A stretch of DNA of 60,208 nt from Diplocloster agilis (lineage in GTDB: Bacteria; Bacillota; Clostridia; Lachnospirales; Lachnospiraceae): the NCBI RefSeq assembly GCF_019042275.1, contig NZ_JAHQCW010000037.1, positions 1 through 60,208 of the forward strand, given 5' to 3'. Below are positions 8,651 through 17,134 of the stretch, piece by piece. Position 1 is the first letter of the stretch, and every line of letters begins with the position of its first letter. The translations under genes and the position numbers were made by a program. Under the pieces are notes generated by a model. That model was given only the letters and a program-made list of their open reading frames with translations. It was not told the DNA's origin and searched no databases.

Positions 8651-8668
8651 ATCAAAAACTCAAAAAAA

Positions 8669-10846
8669 TTATAACTGATCCTTTATCTTAGCCAGCGCGG
8701 CCGCCAGGGAATTATTGATGGGCCCGCCTGCCTCTTGCTGCTGTTTTTTCATATAGTTCTGAACGTCACGCTTGGAAACGCCCGCGCCCTCTTTTTCCCG
8801 CCGTGACTTAAAGGCGCTCATCTTTTCTTTGTAGCCGCAGGCGCAGATGAAGGTTTCCTGCTCCCCTTTTCCTACCAGCTCCATCTTTTTATGACATTTG
8901 GGACAGCGGGCATTGGAAGTCCTGGATATGGTTTCCCGGTGGCCGCATTCCCGGTCCTGGCAGACCAGCAGCTTGCTGTTTTTTCCATTGACGGAAAGCA
9001 TCCGCTTACCGCAGACCGGACATTTGGTGTTCGTCAGATTATCATGGCGGAAGGTCCCTTCCCCGGTTTTTATTTCCGCGATCAACGCCTGGGTGTAAGA
9101 ATGGATATCCTTTAGAAACTGCTCTTTTTTCAGCTTTCCCTTGGAGATATCAGATAACTTCATTTCCCAGGCGGCGGTCAGTTCCGGTTTTTTTAGATCG
9201 TCCGGTACCAGCTCCAGAAGCTGCTTCGCTTTGGAGGTCAGGTAGATTTCTTTTCCCCTTTTTTCCATCAGAAACGTATGGAACAGTTTATCAATAATAT
9301 CTGCCCGGGTGGCAACCGTTCCTAATCCCCCGGTTTCCCCGATGGTTTTTACCGCTTCCCGGTCTTTGGTTTCCATGAATTTTACAGGATTCTCCATTGC
9401 GGTCAGCAGAGCCGCTTCATCGAATCTGGGCGGCGGCGTTGTCTTTCCTGTCGTGATCCGTACGTCCTCTACCGGGAACACTGCTCCTTTTTGCAGATCA
9501 GGCAGGGAACCGGCAGCGTCTTCGTCTTCTTCCAGTTCCATGGTATCATAGACGGCTTTCCATCCGGCTTTTTTTACCACTTTACCCTTGGCCTGAAACA
9601 GGCTGCCGCATACTTCCGCCTTCATAATGGTCTGTTCATATTCAAAGGGCGGGTATAAGACGGCAAGGAAGCGCCGCACGACCAGATCGTAGATCTTTTT
9701 TTCTTCGTTGGTCATATGCTCCATCTGCACGAACTGTTCGGTCGGGATGATGGCATGATGATCGCTTACTTTGGCATTGTCCACGAAGGACTTGTTTCCT
9801 TTTACCGGCTTTGTAATGAGCGGTCCCGCCAGTTTCTTATAAGGCCCAAAGGAGCAGGCCCGGATTCTTTCCGGCAGGGTATCCACCACATCGGTACTGA
9901 TATAGCGGGAATCTGTCCGTGGATAGGTCAAAACCTTATGGTTTTCATATAAGCGCTGCATAATATTCAGTGTTTCTTTGGCCGAGAATCCAAAACGTTT
10001 GCTTGCGTCCCTCTGCAGCTCCGTTAAATCATACAATCCCGGAGCGGCAGTTTTCCTGGCCGTCTTTTCAACCGAGGTTACCGTCAGTTTCTGATTCTTT
10101 ACCATACCGGCGGCTTTCTCAATCCGTTCTTTTTGAAAGGTCCGCATGGAAGCGCTGGACTCCTCCTGCCAGTGCCAGATCACTTTTCCGGCGGTAACGG
10201 TCATTCCGTAGTATTCCTGGGGTTTAAAGTTCTGAATTTCTTCCTCTCTTTTGGCGATCATGGCCAGTGTCGGAGTCTGAACCCGTCCGCAGGACAGCTG
10301 GGCATTATATTTGCAGGTCAGCGCCCGGGTAGCGTTAATCCCCACCAGCCAATCGGCCTCTGCCCGGGACTGGGCGGCGGCATACAGGTTCAGATATTCC
10401 TTCCCGTCATGCAGATGCGCGAATCCCTCCCGGATCGCCTTATCGGTGACAGACGAGATCCAGAGACGTTTCACCGGTTTTTGGCTTCTGGCCTTCTCAA
10501 GAATCCAGCGTGCTACCAGTTCCCCTTCTCTTCCGGCGTCGGTGGCAATAATGATTTCGTTGATGTCCTTGCGGTTGATCTGGCTTTTTACCGTTTGATA
10601 CTGTTTCGCAGTCTGTTTGATGACGACCAGCTCCATATGCTTTGGCAGCATCGGAAGGTCTTCTAATTTCCATTCCTTATATTTTCCATCATATGCTTCC
10701 GGATCGGCCAGAGTGACCAGGTGTCCCAAAGCCCAGGTCACCACATAGCGGCTCCCCTCCAATACGCCCTGATTCTGGCCGCATTTTAACACACGCGCGA
10801 TATCCCTGGCTACCGATGGCTTTTCAGCGATGACTAATGATTTCAT
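8669..10846 (-). CDS. topB: DNA topoisomerase III
   Basis: A type IA topoisomerase of about 725 residues that passes single DNA strands through a transient 5'-phosphotyrosine nick, relaxing negative supercoils and decatenating DNA. The TOPRIM domain starts at residue 1 (KSLVIAEKPSVARDIA) with the acidic motif DAGREGE. The catalytic Tyr is in VLTYPRTDSRY (about 310). The C-terminus carries two zinc-ribbon blocks (CPVCG...CxxxxCG and CPKC...CACG). The ATG at 10846 has AAAGGAGTATCGT upstream. Length suits the Firmicutes TopB family. It looks like a single-gene transcript ending in a GC-rich terminator. Confidence 0.95.
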   Translation of the reverse strand: MKSLVIAEKPSVARDIARVLKCGQNQGVLEGSRYVVTWALGHLVTLADPEAYDGKYKEWKLEDLPMLPKHMELVVIKQTAKQYQTVKSQINRKDINEIIIATDAGREGELVARWILEKARSQKPVKRLWISSVTDKAIREGFAHLHDGKEYLNLYAAAQSRAEADWLVGINATRALTCKYNAQLSCGRVQTPTLAMIAKREEEIQNFKPQEYYGMTVTAGKVIWHWQEESSASMRTFQKERIEKAAGMVKNQKLTVTSVEKTARKTAAPGLYDLTELQRDASKRFGFSAKETLNIMQRLYENHKVLTYPRTDSRYISTDVVDTLPERIRACSFGPYKKLAGPLITKPVKGNKSFVDNAKVSDHHAIIPTEQFVQMEHMTNEEKKIYDLVVRRFLAVLYPPFEYEQTIMKAEVCGSLFQAKGKVVKKAGWKAVYDTMELEEDEDAAGSLPDLQKGAVFPVEDVRITTGKTTPPPRFDEAALLTAMENPVKFMETKDREAVKTIGETGGLGTVATRADIIDKLFHTFLMEKRGKEIYLTSKAKQLLELVPDDLKKPELTAAWEMKLSDISKGKLKKEQFLKDIHSYTQALIAEIKTGEGTFRHDNLTNTKCPVCGKRMLSVNGKNSKLLVCQDRECGHRETISRTSNARCPKCHKKMELVGKGEQETFICACGYKEKMSAFKSRREKEGAGVSKRDVQNYMKKQQQEAGGPINNSLAAALAKIKDQL

Positions 10847-10938
10847 ACGATACTCCTTTGTCTTCATTCTCACTGTATTCCAGTATCGCATTCCCTATCC
10901 ACAGAAGTCAATACTTTCCGTCCAATTCGGTTCATTTT

Positions 10939-11757
10939 TCAGTTCTCTATGAGTTTACATTTTCTCAGATATTGAAGAACCGACAGGCTATAGAAATTTG
11001 CCTGACCGGAACCAGGGCTATTATTCCCCAGTTTTGCCTCAAGCGCTATCGCATTCCACTCGTCCATAAGCTTTTGGTAAGCGCGGTTTAGTTCTTCCTG
11101 GTTATATTGGAGCTTACTGCTCTGAAATTGGGCCAGGACTTCTCTCCACTTCGTCCCGTTATGAGTCCTGAACCACAGATGAAGCCGGCAGACGTTCTGG
11201 GCATTCCGGTATTTCGTTTCCATTGGACCGGATGCGTATATTTTTTTTAATAATTTTTCTCCTGATCGGATATGCAGCTTTGCAATCCCACGGGTTTTCC
11301 AGACGTAGCAGCATATACCGCACAGGTAGAGAATCCCCCAAAGGATCGTTGCCGGCAGCAGCGGATATAATATAAAAATACGCGTAAATCCCAGAATTGG
11401 AAGATAGTTATTTACATTTATAGCGACCTGATGAACCCACCCATAGAGTCTGATTGGGAGCCATTCCAGCCGGTAAATTTCTTTTGTAACCGCAAAACCG
11501 GTATCCTCTCCGGTAAACGACGCCAGGATTCCCATACCAAAAACGAACAGGATTAAGAATAGGCTGACTGTGGCCCACCCTGTTATAAACAGCAGGATAC
11601 CGGGTTTTTTAGGTTCTATTTTCCAACAGATATCCCTCTCCTGCTGTTTTTTATCTCGCTGTCCCCTGTTATATGGATTCTTTTTTCGCATTTCCCGCAG
11701 GGCCAGCTCCATCGTGCATGCGTTCCGAAAAAACAATGCATTTTCTTTTGTATCCAA
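10939..11757 (-). CDS. membrane protein of unknown function
   Basis: About 272 residues, apparently starting at TTG 11757 with AGGAGG about 10 nt upstream; an internal ATG is possible. A basic cytoplasmic N-terminus precedes hydrophobic segments at about 53-80 and 130-160, followed by a soluble C-terminal half rich in charged residues. Between the helices lies a Trp/Tyr-rich loop. I do not recognise a family. It precedes topB on the same strand with a gap of about 90 bp, but nothing links the functions. Confidence 0.7.
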   Translation of the reverse strand: MDTKENALFFRNACTMELALREMRKKNPYNRGQRDKKQQERDICWKIEPKKPGILLFITGWATVSLFLILFVFGMGILASFTGEDTGFAVTKEIYRLEWLPIRLYGWVHQVAINVNNYLPILGFTRIFILYPLLPATILWGILYLCGICCYVWKTRGIAKLHIRSGEKLLKKIYASGPMETKYRNAQNVCRLHLWFRTHNGTKWREVLAQFQSSKLQYNQEELNRAYQKLMDEWNAIALEAKLGNNSPGSGQANFYSLSVLQYLRKCKLIEN

Positions 11758-11997
11758 ATTTTACTTACCTCCTGACATTCAGTGAAACAGCCGGTATGGT
11801 ACCCGGTATTTCAGGAGAACATAAAAATAATTTGATTCCTATATTATAAAATATGTCTGAAGTTGATTAAGCTATTAGAAGTATAAACTTTTTTCAAGTT
11901 ATATGCAATATTATTTTGCTTGCATATTTACTTTCAAATTTGCTTGTATTTATAAATGTTTATTTCCTTATAAAATTACCCTAATGGAGGTGATGAT

Positions 11998-12183
11998 ATG
12001 TTTGAAATAAAAAAAATGAAATCATCGAACAAAACAATCCGGATGCCCAATGATCTGATACAAAATTTGGAGAAGCTTGCCTTTGAAAATGATATCAGTT
12101 TTAATCAGCTGGTGGTACAATGCTGTGAGTATGCATTGGACAATATGGAACCGAATCAGATGGATGGTCCTTCAGAGTTATAA
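11998..12183 (+). CDS. ribbon-helix-helix protein
   Basis: A 61-residue protein with an Arc/CopG-like fold: a beta strand (about 12-18, NKTIRMP) followed by two helices (LIQNLEKLAFENDISFNQLVVQCCEYAL). The central NDISFNQLVVQ turn matches the family pattern. ATGGAGGTGATGAT precedes the ATG. Such proteins bind DNA as dimers and often act as antitoxins or autorepressors, but no toxin gene is adjacent. It lies at the edge of the accessory block, next to a decayed IS30 gene. Confidence 0.82.
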   Translation: MFEIKKMKSSNKTIRMPNDLIQNLEKLAFENDISFNQLVVQCCEYALDNMEPNQMDGPSEL

Positions 12184-12215
12184 GGGTGCAGGGGAATTAT
12201 TATAGCCTGTAGTAA

Positions 12216-12242
12216 AAGCGCATTTTTATGACAAATGCGCTT
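12216..12242. repeat. perfect 10-bp inverted repeat
   Basis: AAGCGCATTT and AAATGCGCTT flank a 7-nt loop just after the ribbon-helix-helix gene. It could be a terminator stem, although no T tract follows, or an operator. Confidence 0.45.
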
Positions 12243-12264
12243 AGTGATATACAGTTATGGTTTC

Positions 12265-12709
12265 TTAGCTTTGTATGGCTTGTGTTCTTGCTTCAGAAAG
12301 CAAGTCAAGGTATTCCTTGTGAGCATGGGAAGGATGATAAAGACGTTTCTCCAGGGTGCAGCTGCGCCTGTCGGGACAGCCATTGCAGACATAAGGAGGC
12401 TTTTCCAGCCTGCCGCACCTTTCTTCTTTAAAGTCCGGACAGTGAGAGTTGCATTTTACACAGAGGGAGCAGCGTTTTCTCTTGACAGAGGAACAGGAAG
12501 CTGATAGAACAGTCCCTGCGGTGAAGGCAGGCATTATAGGAACGTCCATACCCACCGGACCGTCTGTACTCCAAATGGATTCTGACCTCCCGAGAGATGG
12601 AGGTGCAGTTCTTGCCTACAGCGCTGGCGATCTGTTTAAAGGAAGACTGCTGTGAGAGCATTAGGGAGATGGTGAACCTGTCTTCCAATGATAAATGTGT
12701 TTTGTTCAT
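12265..12709 (-). pseudogene. IS30-family transposase, truncated and frameshifted
   Basis: The N-terminal part reads MNKTHLSLEDRFTISLMLSQ with the IS30 helix-turn-helix (SFKQIASAVGKNCTSISREV). After about 75 residues the frame is lost near 12480-12500. The sequence continues in another frame with the Cys-rich segment typical of this IS30 branch (RCSLCVKCNSHCPDF...CGRLEKPPYVCNGCPDRRSC) and stops matching near 12265. The catalytic DDE region is missing, so the element cannot move on its own. AGGAGG precedes the original start. It marks past insertion at the border of the tRNA-Thr accessory block. Confidence 0.85.
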
Positions 12710-12787
12710 GATGATATCCTCCAATTGTATTCCCAGACACGACAGGAGGATGATACAAAATTTGTCACACTAAATGCAACCTTGTAT

Positions 12788-12844
12788 ATTTTCAAAGTAA
12801 ATGCAACTGGTAATGTATATGCGGGTTGCATTTACTTTGAAAAT
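12788..12844. repeat. 20-bp perfect inverted repeat beside the IS30 remnant
   Basis: The 20 bases at 12788-12807 are the exact reverse complement of 12825-12844, with a 17-nt loop. It lies just outside the transposase 5' end and includes a GTTGCATTTACTTTGAAAAT arm that may be an IS terminal repeat or two nested ends. It could also form a hairpin upstream of tRNA-Thr. Confidence 0.6.
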
Positions 12845-12885
12845 TTAGGAGGTTGAGAAAATTAAGCGATTTTGTAAAAAAAGTC

Positions 12886-12913
12886 TTGCATATTTTTCTA
12901 AAATGAGTATAAT
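12886..12913 (+). promoter_or_regulatory. promoter of tRNA-Thr
   Basis: TTGCAT (12886-12891), a 16-bp spacer and TATAAT (12908-12913) lie about 40 nt upstream of the tRNA. Confidence 0.6.
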
Positions 12914-12952
12914 AATGGATGTGGCTGTTTTCAGCCTGGAAAAATGGAATAT

Positions 12953-13025
12953 GCTGGAATAGCTCAGTCGGTAGAGCGACGCACTCGTAATGCGTAGGTC
13001 GTCAGTTCAAATCTGATTTCCAGCT
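12953..13025 (+). tRNA. tRNA-Thr (anticodon CGU)
   Basis: A 73-nt cloverleaf. The acceptor stem GCTGGAA pairs with TTCCAGC, with discriminator T at 13025. The D arm is GCTC/GAGC and the anticodon stem ACGCA/TGCGT encloses loop CTCGTAA with anticodon CGT. The T arm has TTCAAAT in its loop. CCA is not encoded. It reads ACG codons. An AT-rich accessory block follows immediately, as is common at tRNA genes, but I found no second copy of the tRNA 3' end to mark an integration boundary. Confidence 0.95.
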
Positions 13026-13032
13026 GATTGGA

Positions 13033-13060
13033 AACCTCTGATTTTATCAGGGGTTTTTTG
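13033..13060 (+). terminator. terminator of tRNA-Thr
   Basis: AACCTCTGA (13033-13041) pairs with TCAGGGGTT (13047-13055), followed by TTTTT. Confidence 0.85.
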
Positions 13061-13156
13061 AATTTTAGTGATAACATACGTGAGGTATATCACATAGTGG
13101 CAATTTAGTAAAATGGTAAAATTTTCTATAATTATCGATTTATGGGAGAAGGTTTT

Positions 13157-13333
13157 ATGATACGCCAATACAAATTGCTGCTTCAAGACTTTCTTTCGGA
13201 CAGAATACTATAAACAACCATTCACTATACACAAGAGCATATGGCAGAATTACTTCATATTTCATCACAATCTTATATCGACTTAAAGTATGGTAAAGAT
13301 GGTTTTTCTATATCTTGTTTTTTTCAACTTTAG
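13157..13333 (+). pseudogene. XRE-type helix-turn-helix regulator remnant
   Basis: The reading starts MIRQYKLLLQDFLSDRI, meets a TAA at 13211, and continues in the same frame as TTIHYTQEHMAELLHISSQS followed by YIDLKYGKDGFS to a TAG at 13331. This is the DNA-binding half of an XRE-family protein interrupted by one stop, with the C-terminus lost. GGGAGAAGGTTTT precedes the ATG. It is probably a relic of a mobile or accessory regulator. Confidence 0.6.
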
Positions 13334-13375
13334 CTTACTCGATTCAAAGTATCAAGTTTGTTAGATGATACTCGT

Positions 13376-13604
13376 TAAAAGGAAAGAGCACGATGCTCTC
13401 GCTTGTAATCGGAAAAAACTGGCTTAATCCCGGGGTACTGCTGGCCTGACGCAGCGGGAGGTTGTAGATATGAAACATGTACCCAGACAATGTCTGGGTA
13501 ATTGGGATTCTGGTAGCCGGGAGCCGAGGATCAGGGATATAGTGCTGCTCTGTCGAATTTATAGTATTAGTTGGAAAAACTTGTAGAATTAGATATACTT
13601 CTGG
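13376..13604. other. non-coding stretch with small hairpins
   Basis: This GC-richer segment inside the AT-rich block contains GAGCA/TGCTC (about 13386-13397), a perfect ACCCAGAC/GTCTGGGT hairpin (about 13481-13499) and a possible 38-codon frame from the ATG at 13470 with GGGAGG upstream. I cannot assign a function. It may be debris of the same element as the XRE remnant or a small RNA. Confidence 0.35.
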
Positions 13605-14144
13605 CTATAGCTTATATTTTTCTTCAATATTCTTTTCTGCTTCTGATTTATTCGTATATTGAACATTATTATAAAGTTTATTTTTCAAAGCATTATCATC
13701 AGTAAAGATAAGGTTCAGCATATTTGATAAGCTCCTATAAGTACATAATAAAAAAGAGATACCTAAATAAGTCCATAAATAGAATAAAACGTTTTTTATC
13801 TTTAGATTAGTAATTTCTTCTTTAAAATACAAAACAACCGTAATGAAAACTAAGGTTAGCCCAACTGATATTGTTATTTTAATGTATTTTAAAAACAATT
13901 TTCGCTCGTCCTTTTCAAAAACATATTTTACAAATTTAGATTCATTCTTCATTCCTAATATAACGGGTAGTATTGCACCTAAAAATCCGATTATTAAAGC
14001 CGCAATTGTATTAACACTATCCAGAGCACTATTGAAATTCGTGTTATTAATAAAATTTATTCCCATTTTATATAAAACAAAAACAACTATAAGAGACATA
14101 ATATGCGGATAACATCTTTCTATGTAATACTTAAAGATTTCCAT
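13605..14144 (-). CDS. four-helix membrane protein, partner of the 301-residue upstream protein
   Basis: About 179 residues with four predicted membrane helices: about 14-33, 42-65, 90-108 and 118-140. Short loops and a charged C-terminal tail (NKSEAEKNIEEKYKL) face the cytoplasm. The ATG at 14144 follows AGGGGTGATTAGT and lies 6 bases after the upstream stop, so the pair is an operon. Base composition is AT-rich, unlike the backbone. Small four-helix proteins paired with a soluble protein of about 300 residues occur in phage-defence modules such as Kiwa (KwaA/KwaB). That is an architectural analogy only; I see no sequence proof. Confidence 0.75.
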   Translation of the reverse strand: MEIFKYYIERCYPHIMSLIVVFVLYKMGINFINNTNFNSALDSVNTIAALIIGFLGAILPVILGMKNESKFVKYVFEKDERKLFLKYIKITISVGLTLVFITVVLYFKEEITNLKIKNVLFYLWTYLGISFLLCTYRSLSNMLNLIFTDDNALKNKLYNNVQYTNKSEAEKNIEEKYKL

Positions 14145-14149
14145 ACTAA

Positions 14150-15055
14150 TCACCCCTCACTAAAATTAATTGCTTCATATAACTTCCCTTTTTTCATATT
14201 AAAACAATAAATCATTTTCTTAATAGCCTCTTCATATGCAAGCGCTTCTTTAGCTTCTAATACATACTCAATCTTTTCTTGATGAATATTATCAAATAGA
14301 TCAATAATATCCAAACCTTCCTCGTCATCAACTTTCACTTCTGCTTTTTTTATAAATTTATCATGTTTCCATATCTCAGAAATAAGCTCAGCTATTTCAG
14401 ACCGCTCTAAGGAGGTCTTTCTACGTCCTACGCTAATTTTCACATTTCCACCATACCCTCCCATTTTCTTCATCGGAGTTATTATACTTGATAATGAATG
14501 TTTATTTCTCCCACGGTTGCTCCATTCTGATAAATTTGCAAAAGAAATATTAATATATTTATAATTGGATCTAGTTATTTTATCTTTCGAAAGATCTAAA
14601 ATAGGATCTATGCTTATTTCAACTATACTATTCTTGCTCGTATTTTGAAATACTTCTTCTATTTTTTGAATTGTTAAGGCATTTCTATTTTTTTGAACCA
14701 TTAATATACCACTGCGTTTCTCATAAAGCATATTAACGTCTAAGCCGATATATTCATCATCGTCTAACTCGATAGCTTCAGCTTCCTGATTTTCTTTTAC
14801 TTTTGTAGGAATGTCTGTATCACTTAATCTCATAAATCTTATTCCCCATAAATCAGATTCTTTATCATAAGAAATAAAATCGATACGAGCTTTGATTGGC
14901 CCGATTTTTATTGTTTTTTTAAGTAACTTATTATCATCAATTGCAGTAATCCAGTCTACCATATTAAACAAACTGAATTCTCCCCATTCTTCATTTTCAT
15001 ACCTTCTACTTTTAATTTGACAATACTGATATTGAACGTATTTTTTATAAGACAT
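14150..15055 (-). CDS. soluble protein resembling DUF6731, candidate defence component
   Basis: About 301 residues without a signal peptide or membrane helix. The central part (DFISYDKESDLWGIRFMRLS, then DEYIGLDVNMLYEKRSGILMVQKNRNALT) resembles my memory of the DUF6731 family, which has no established function. I chose the ATG at 15055 with GTGGGGGAATTG upstream; GTG at 15070 is less likely. It is AT-rich and lies first in a two-gene operon with a membrane protein. The promoter has a LexA-type operator inside its spacer, so it is probably induced by DNA damage. The family call is from memory and uncertain. Confidence 0.7.
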   Translation of the reverse strand: MSYKKYVQYQYCQIKSRRYENEEWGEFSLFNMVDWITAIDDNKLLKKTIKIGPIKARIDFISYDKESDLWGIRFMRLSDTDIPTKVKENQEAEAIELDDDEYIGLDVNMLYEKRSGILMVQKNRNALTIQKIEEVFQNTSKNSIVEISIDPILDLSKDKITRSNYKYINISFANLSEWSNRGRNKHSLSSIITPMKKMGGYGGNVKISVGRRKTSLERSEIAELISEIWKHDKFIKKAEVKVDDEEGLDIIDLFDNIHQEKIEYVLEAKEALAYEEAIKKMIYCFNMKKGKLYEAINFSEG

Positions 15056-15138
15056 GACCAATTCCCCCACTTATTTTTCTACATTTTATACCTTTATTTA
15101 ATAAATTACAACAAAATATATAAGTGGAGATAATTTTT

Positions 15139-15167
15139 ATTATAGAACATTTGTTCGATATTTGCAA
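15139..15167 (-). promoter_or_regulatory. promoter with embedded LexA-type operator
   Basis: On the minus strand, TTGCAA (15167-15162), a 17-bp spacer and TATAAT (15144-15139) form a near-consensus promoter about 85 bp upstream of the gene starting at 15055. The palindrome GAAC-ATTT-GTTC (15145-15156) fills the spacer up to the -10 box, the usual position for LexA repression in Firmicutes. Confidence 0.78.
15145..15156. promoter_or_regulatory. LexA (SOS) operator
   Basis: GAACATTTGTTC matches the Firmicutes SOS box GAAC-N4-GTTC. It sits between the -35 and -10 boxes of the two-gene operon promoter. The surrounding 21 bp (15139-15159) recur exactly at 16658-16678 upstream of the collagen-like gene. 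Confidence 0.75.
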
Positions 15168-15362
15168 GAGGATTTTTACTTTCCGGCCAGTGTTGGCCGG
15201 GAAATCGCACATATTACAGCAGTCTCGTGATTGTCGCCGCCCGCAGATGAAATCTACCATAAGTCCGCGCAACTCCTGCCACAGACCGATTGCCAAACGG
15301 GTGTCGTTGCCAAATCACCCGTCCTCCGTCAGCAATTCGATTTTGACATTGCATTGTAACAA

Positions 15363-16610
15363 TTAAGCTATGCCTATAACGGTTGCAGAGTTTATCGTAT
15401 ATCCTACTACCCCGGCAACGGTAAAAGTAATGGATGTCTGTGTAAACTTTGCAGTGATTAAGTATCGATAATCAGCATTTTGGCATTGATTTAACTGGAT
15501 ATTACTGCCTTCATAGCCCTTTGCCAAAGCTGTATCAAATGAGTTGTACAGCACATATTTTGTAGCGCTGCCTGTTGATACCGCAAATACTATTTTACGG
15601 TATTTGTATAAGTCATCAATGGAAAAAGTGGTTGATACGGTAGGCGTTGTAGTAGTATGTAAAGTAGTCCTTACCATGAATAAATTATTATTGACATTAT
15701 TGATAGCCTGCTCTACAGTGGTTTCCTTGTCTGACATATAAATCAAGTTTGCCTCATTCGGGCCATGAGGTCCAACGGCTCCCTGATCTCCTTTATCTCC
15801 TTTTAAACCCTGCGGTCCCATCGGACCAGCTTCACCTGTATCACCCTTGTCGCCTTTGGGCCCCTGCACCCCGGGATCTCCCTTATCACCTTTTAGTCCC
15901 TGTGGCCCTGTCGCGCCGGTGTCACCTTTCGGTCCCTGCACTCCTGGATCTCCTTTCGGGCCAACATCTCCCTTCGGGCCCATAGCGCCGGTAGGTCCCT
16001 GTGGTCCTTCCGGTCCGGTCAATCCTCTCGGCCCCGTTGCGCCCTGTGGTCCTTCCGGCCCTGTCAGGCCTCTGGGACCCTGCGCACCAGTTTCGCCCTG
16101 AGGGCCCTGTGCTCCTGTGTCGCCTTTAAGCCCCTGTGGACCAACAGCCCCAGCATCGCCCTTATCCCCTTTCAACCCCTGCGGACCTGCTGGTCCTGTC
16201 TCACCGGGATCTCCTTTTAATCCCTGAGGTCCTCTAGGCCCAACAGGTCCCTGCTCGCCGGGATCACCTTTCTCTCCCTTTAAGCCCTGTTCACCAGCAT
16301 CACCCTTTGGTCCCGCCGGCCCGGCAACTCCCTGTTCTCCTGTATCACCTTTCTCACCTTTCAGGCCGTCCATCCAGTCAACCATACTCCCCTGGAATCC
16401 ATAATCCACTGCAATTTCATACGCTGATTTACCTTTTGCGTATACGGTTGTTTTCTCATCTCCGATATACCAGAATCCGTCTTCACCGATACGAGGTGTA
16501 ACGCCATTCTCGCCTTTAGAGGGTTTTCCAGTATCAATACCGTTGATGTACCAGTTTCCGTTTGCCCCGATTTCGGGAAGAAACAGTGTATAAGTGCTTT
16601 GATCAGACAT
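15363..16610 (-). CDS. collagen-like (Gly-X-Y) repeat protein
   Basis: A 415-residue protein with no signal peptide. The N-terminal domain (1-82) has two NGNWYI/DGFWYI-type segments like those near the bases of phage fibres or surface proteins. A long Gly-X-Y collagen repeat (about 83-280) is rich in [11 protein letters not shown]-type triplets. A C-terminal domain of about 130 residues (280-415) is Thr/Ser-rich and probably forms a trimeric cap, as in BclA-type proteins. AAGGAGG precedes the ATG. Two LexA-type operators lie upstream, so it is probably SOS-induced. That fits phage-derived fibre genes better than an exosporium role, but no other tail gene is nearby. Confidence 0.88.
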   Translation of the reverse strand: MSDQSTYTLFLPEIGANGNWYINGIDTGKPSKGENGVTPRIGEDGFWYIGDEKTTVYAKGKSAYEIAVDYGFQGSMVDWMDGLKGEKGDTGEQGVAGPAGPKGDAGEQGLKGEKGDPGEQGPVGPRGPQGLKGDPGETGPAGPQGLKGDKGDAGAVGPQGLKGDTGAQGPQGETGAQGPRGLTGPEGPQGATGPRGLTGPEGPQGPTGAMGPKGDVGPKGDPGVQGPKGDTGATGPQGLKGDKGDPGVQGPKGDKGDTGEAGPMGPQGLKGDKGDQGAVGPHGPNEANLIYMSDKETTVEQAINNVNNNLFMVRTTLHTTTTPTVSTTFSIDDLYKYRKIVFAVSTGSATKYVLYNSFDTALAKGYEGSNIQLNQCQNADYRYLITAKFTQTSITFTVAGVVGYTINSATVIGIA

Positions 16611-16638
16611 TTATGTGTCCTCCTTAAGAATTATATTA

Positions 16639-16650
16639 GAACATTTGTTC
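16639..16650. promoter_or_regulatory. LexA (SOS) operator, start-proximal
   Basis: GAACATTTGTTC lies about 29 bp upstream of the collagen-like start codon, near the predicted transcription start. It is spaced 25 bp from the second operator. Confidence 0.75.
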
Positions 16651-16657
16651 TGTCTTT

Positions 16658-16675
16658 ATTATAGAACATTTGTTC
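16658..16675 (-). promoter_or_regulatory. -10 box with abutting LexA operator
   Basis: On the minus strand TATAAT (16663-16658) directly follows the palindrome GAACATTTGTTC (16664-16675). The 21-bp segment 16658-16678 equals 15139-15159. No good -35 box lies 17 bp upstream (TATTAA only), so this copy may be weaker or activator-dependent. Confidence 0.72.
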
Positions 16676-16678
16676 GAT

Positions 16679-17134
16679 TTTTAATAGTCCTACATTTTGT
16701 ATATCCATCAAAAAGACACATTTAGTGTCGTGCTTGCTTCGGACAAATTTGCAATACTAATGTAAGTTTTCCCCTTAATTTACAAGGTCTCTCGCGAATC
16801 ATAATAATCGTAAGTAACATTACACATTATTCGCCAATCACTTTTTTATCTGATTTGGCAAAAAATACGAAGATGATGCCGGAGTTGATAATATATTGCG
16901 AACAAAAACGCTAAAAACTCCATTCGCAGTAAATGTGTATGTCCCACCATTAACAGCGTTTATGCTGAGGATAAATTGCTATTTCTATATATTTCATAAG
17001 TGCTTCTAGCAGCATATAAAATATATAGTTTTCTGATTTCTATGGTTTCAATAATTAATAAATGGTATAATTATTGTATTAATAGTACGCCATCAGTTTT
17101 GTTATATAAATACGTATTTTGAAAGAGGGGTTTT
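16679..17134. other. AT-rich non-coding stretch
   Basis: It contains a GACAC-ATTTA-GTGTC hairpin (about 16713-16727). On the minus strand an open frame without a start codon (about 16979-16838) reads INAVNGGTYTFTANGVFSVF and similar, possibly the decayed end of a fibre or surface protein. Nothing else is recognisable apart from an AT-rich region ahead of the gene at 17135. Confidence 0.3.

Noticed and set aside
13605-15055. Calling the two-gene operon Kiwa (kwaA/kwaB)
   Set aside because: Only size and topology agree; I could not see clear sequence identity, so it stays a candidate.
15045-15296. A minus-strand frame overlapping the start of the DUF6731-like gene
   Set aside because: It overlaps the LexA-type promoter region and the next gene, and lacks a ribosome site.
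15749-16101. Pro/Gly-rich reading frames opposite the collagen-like gene
   Set aside because: These are shadows of the Gly-X-Y repeat on the other strand.
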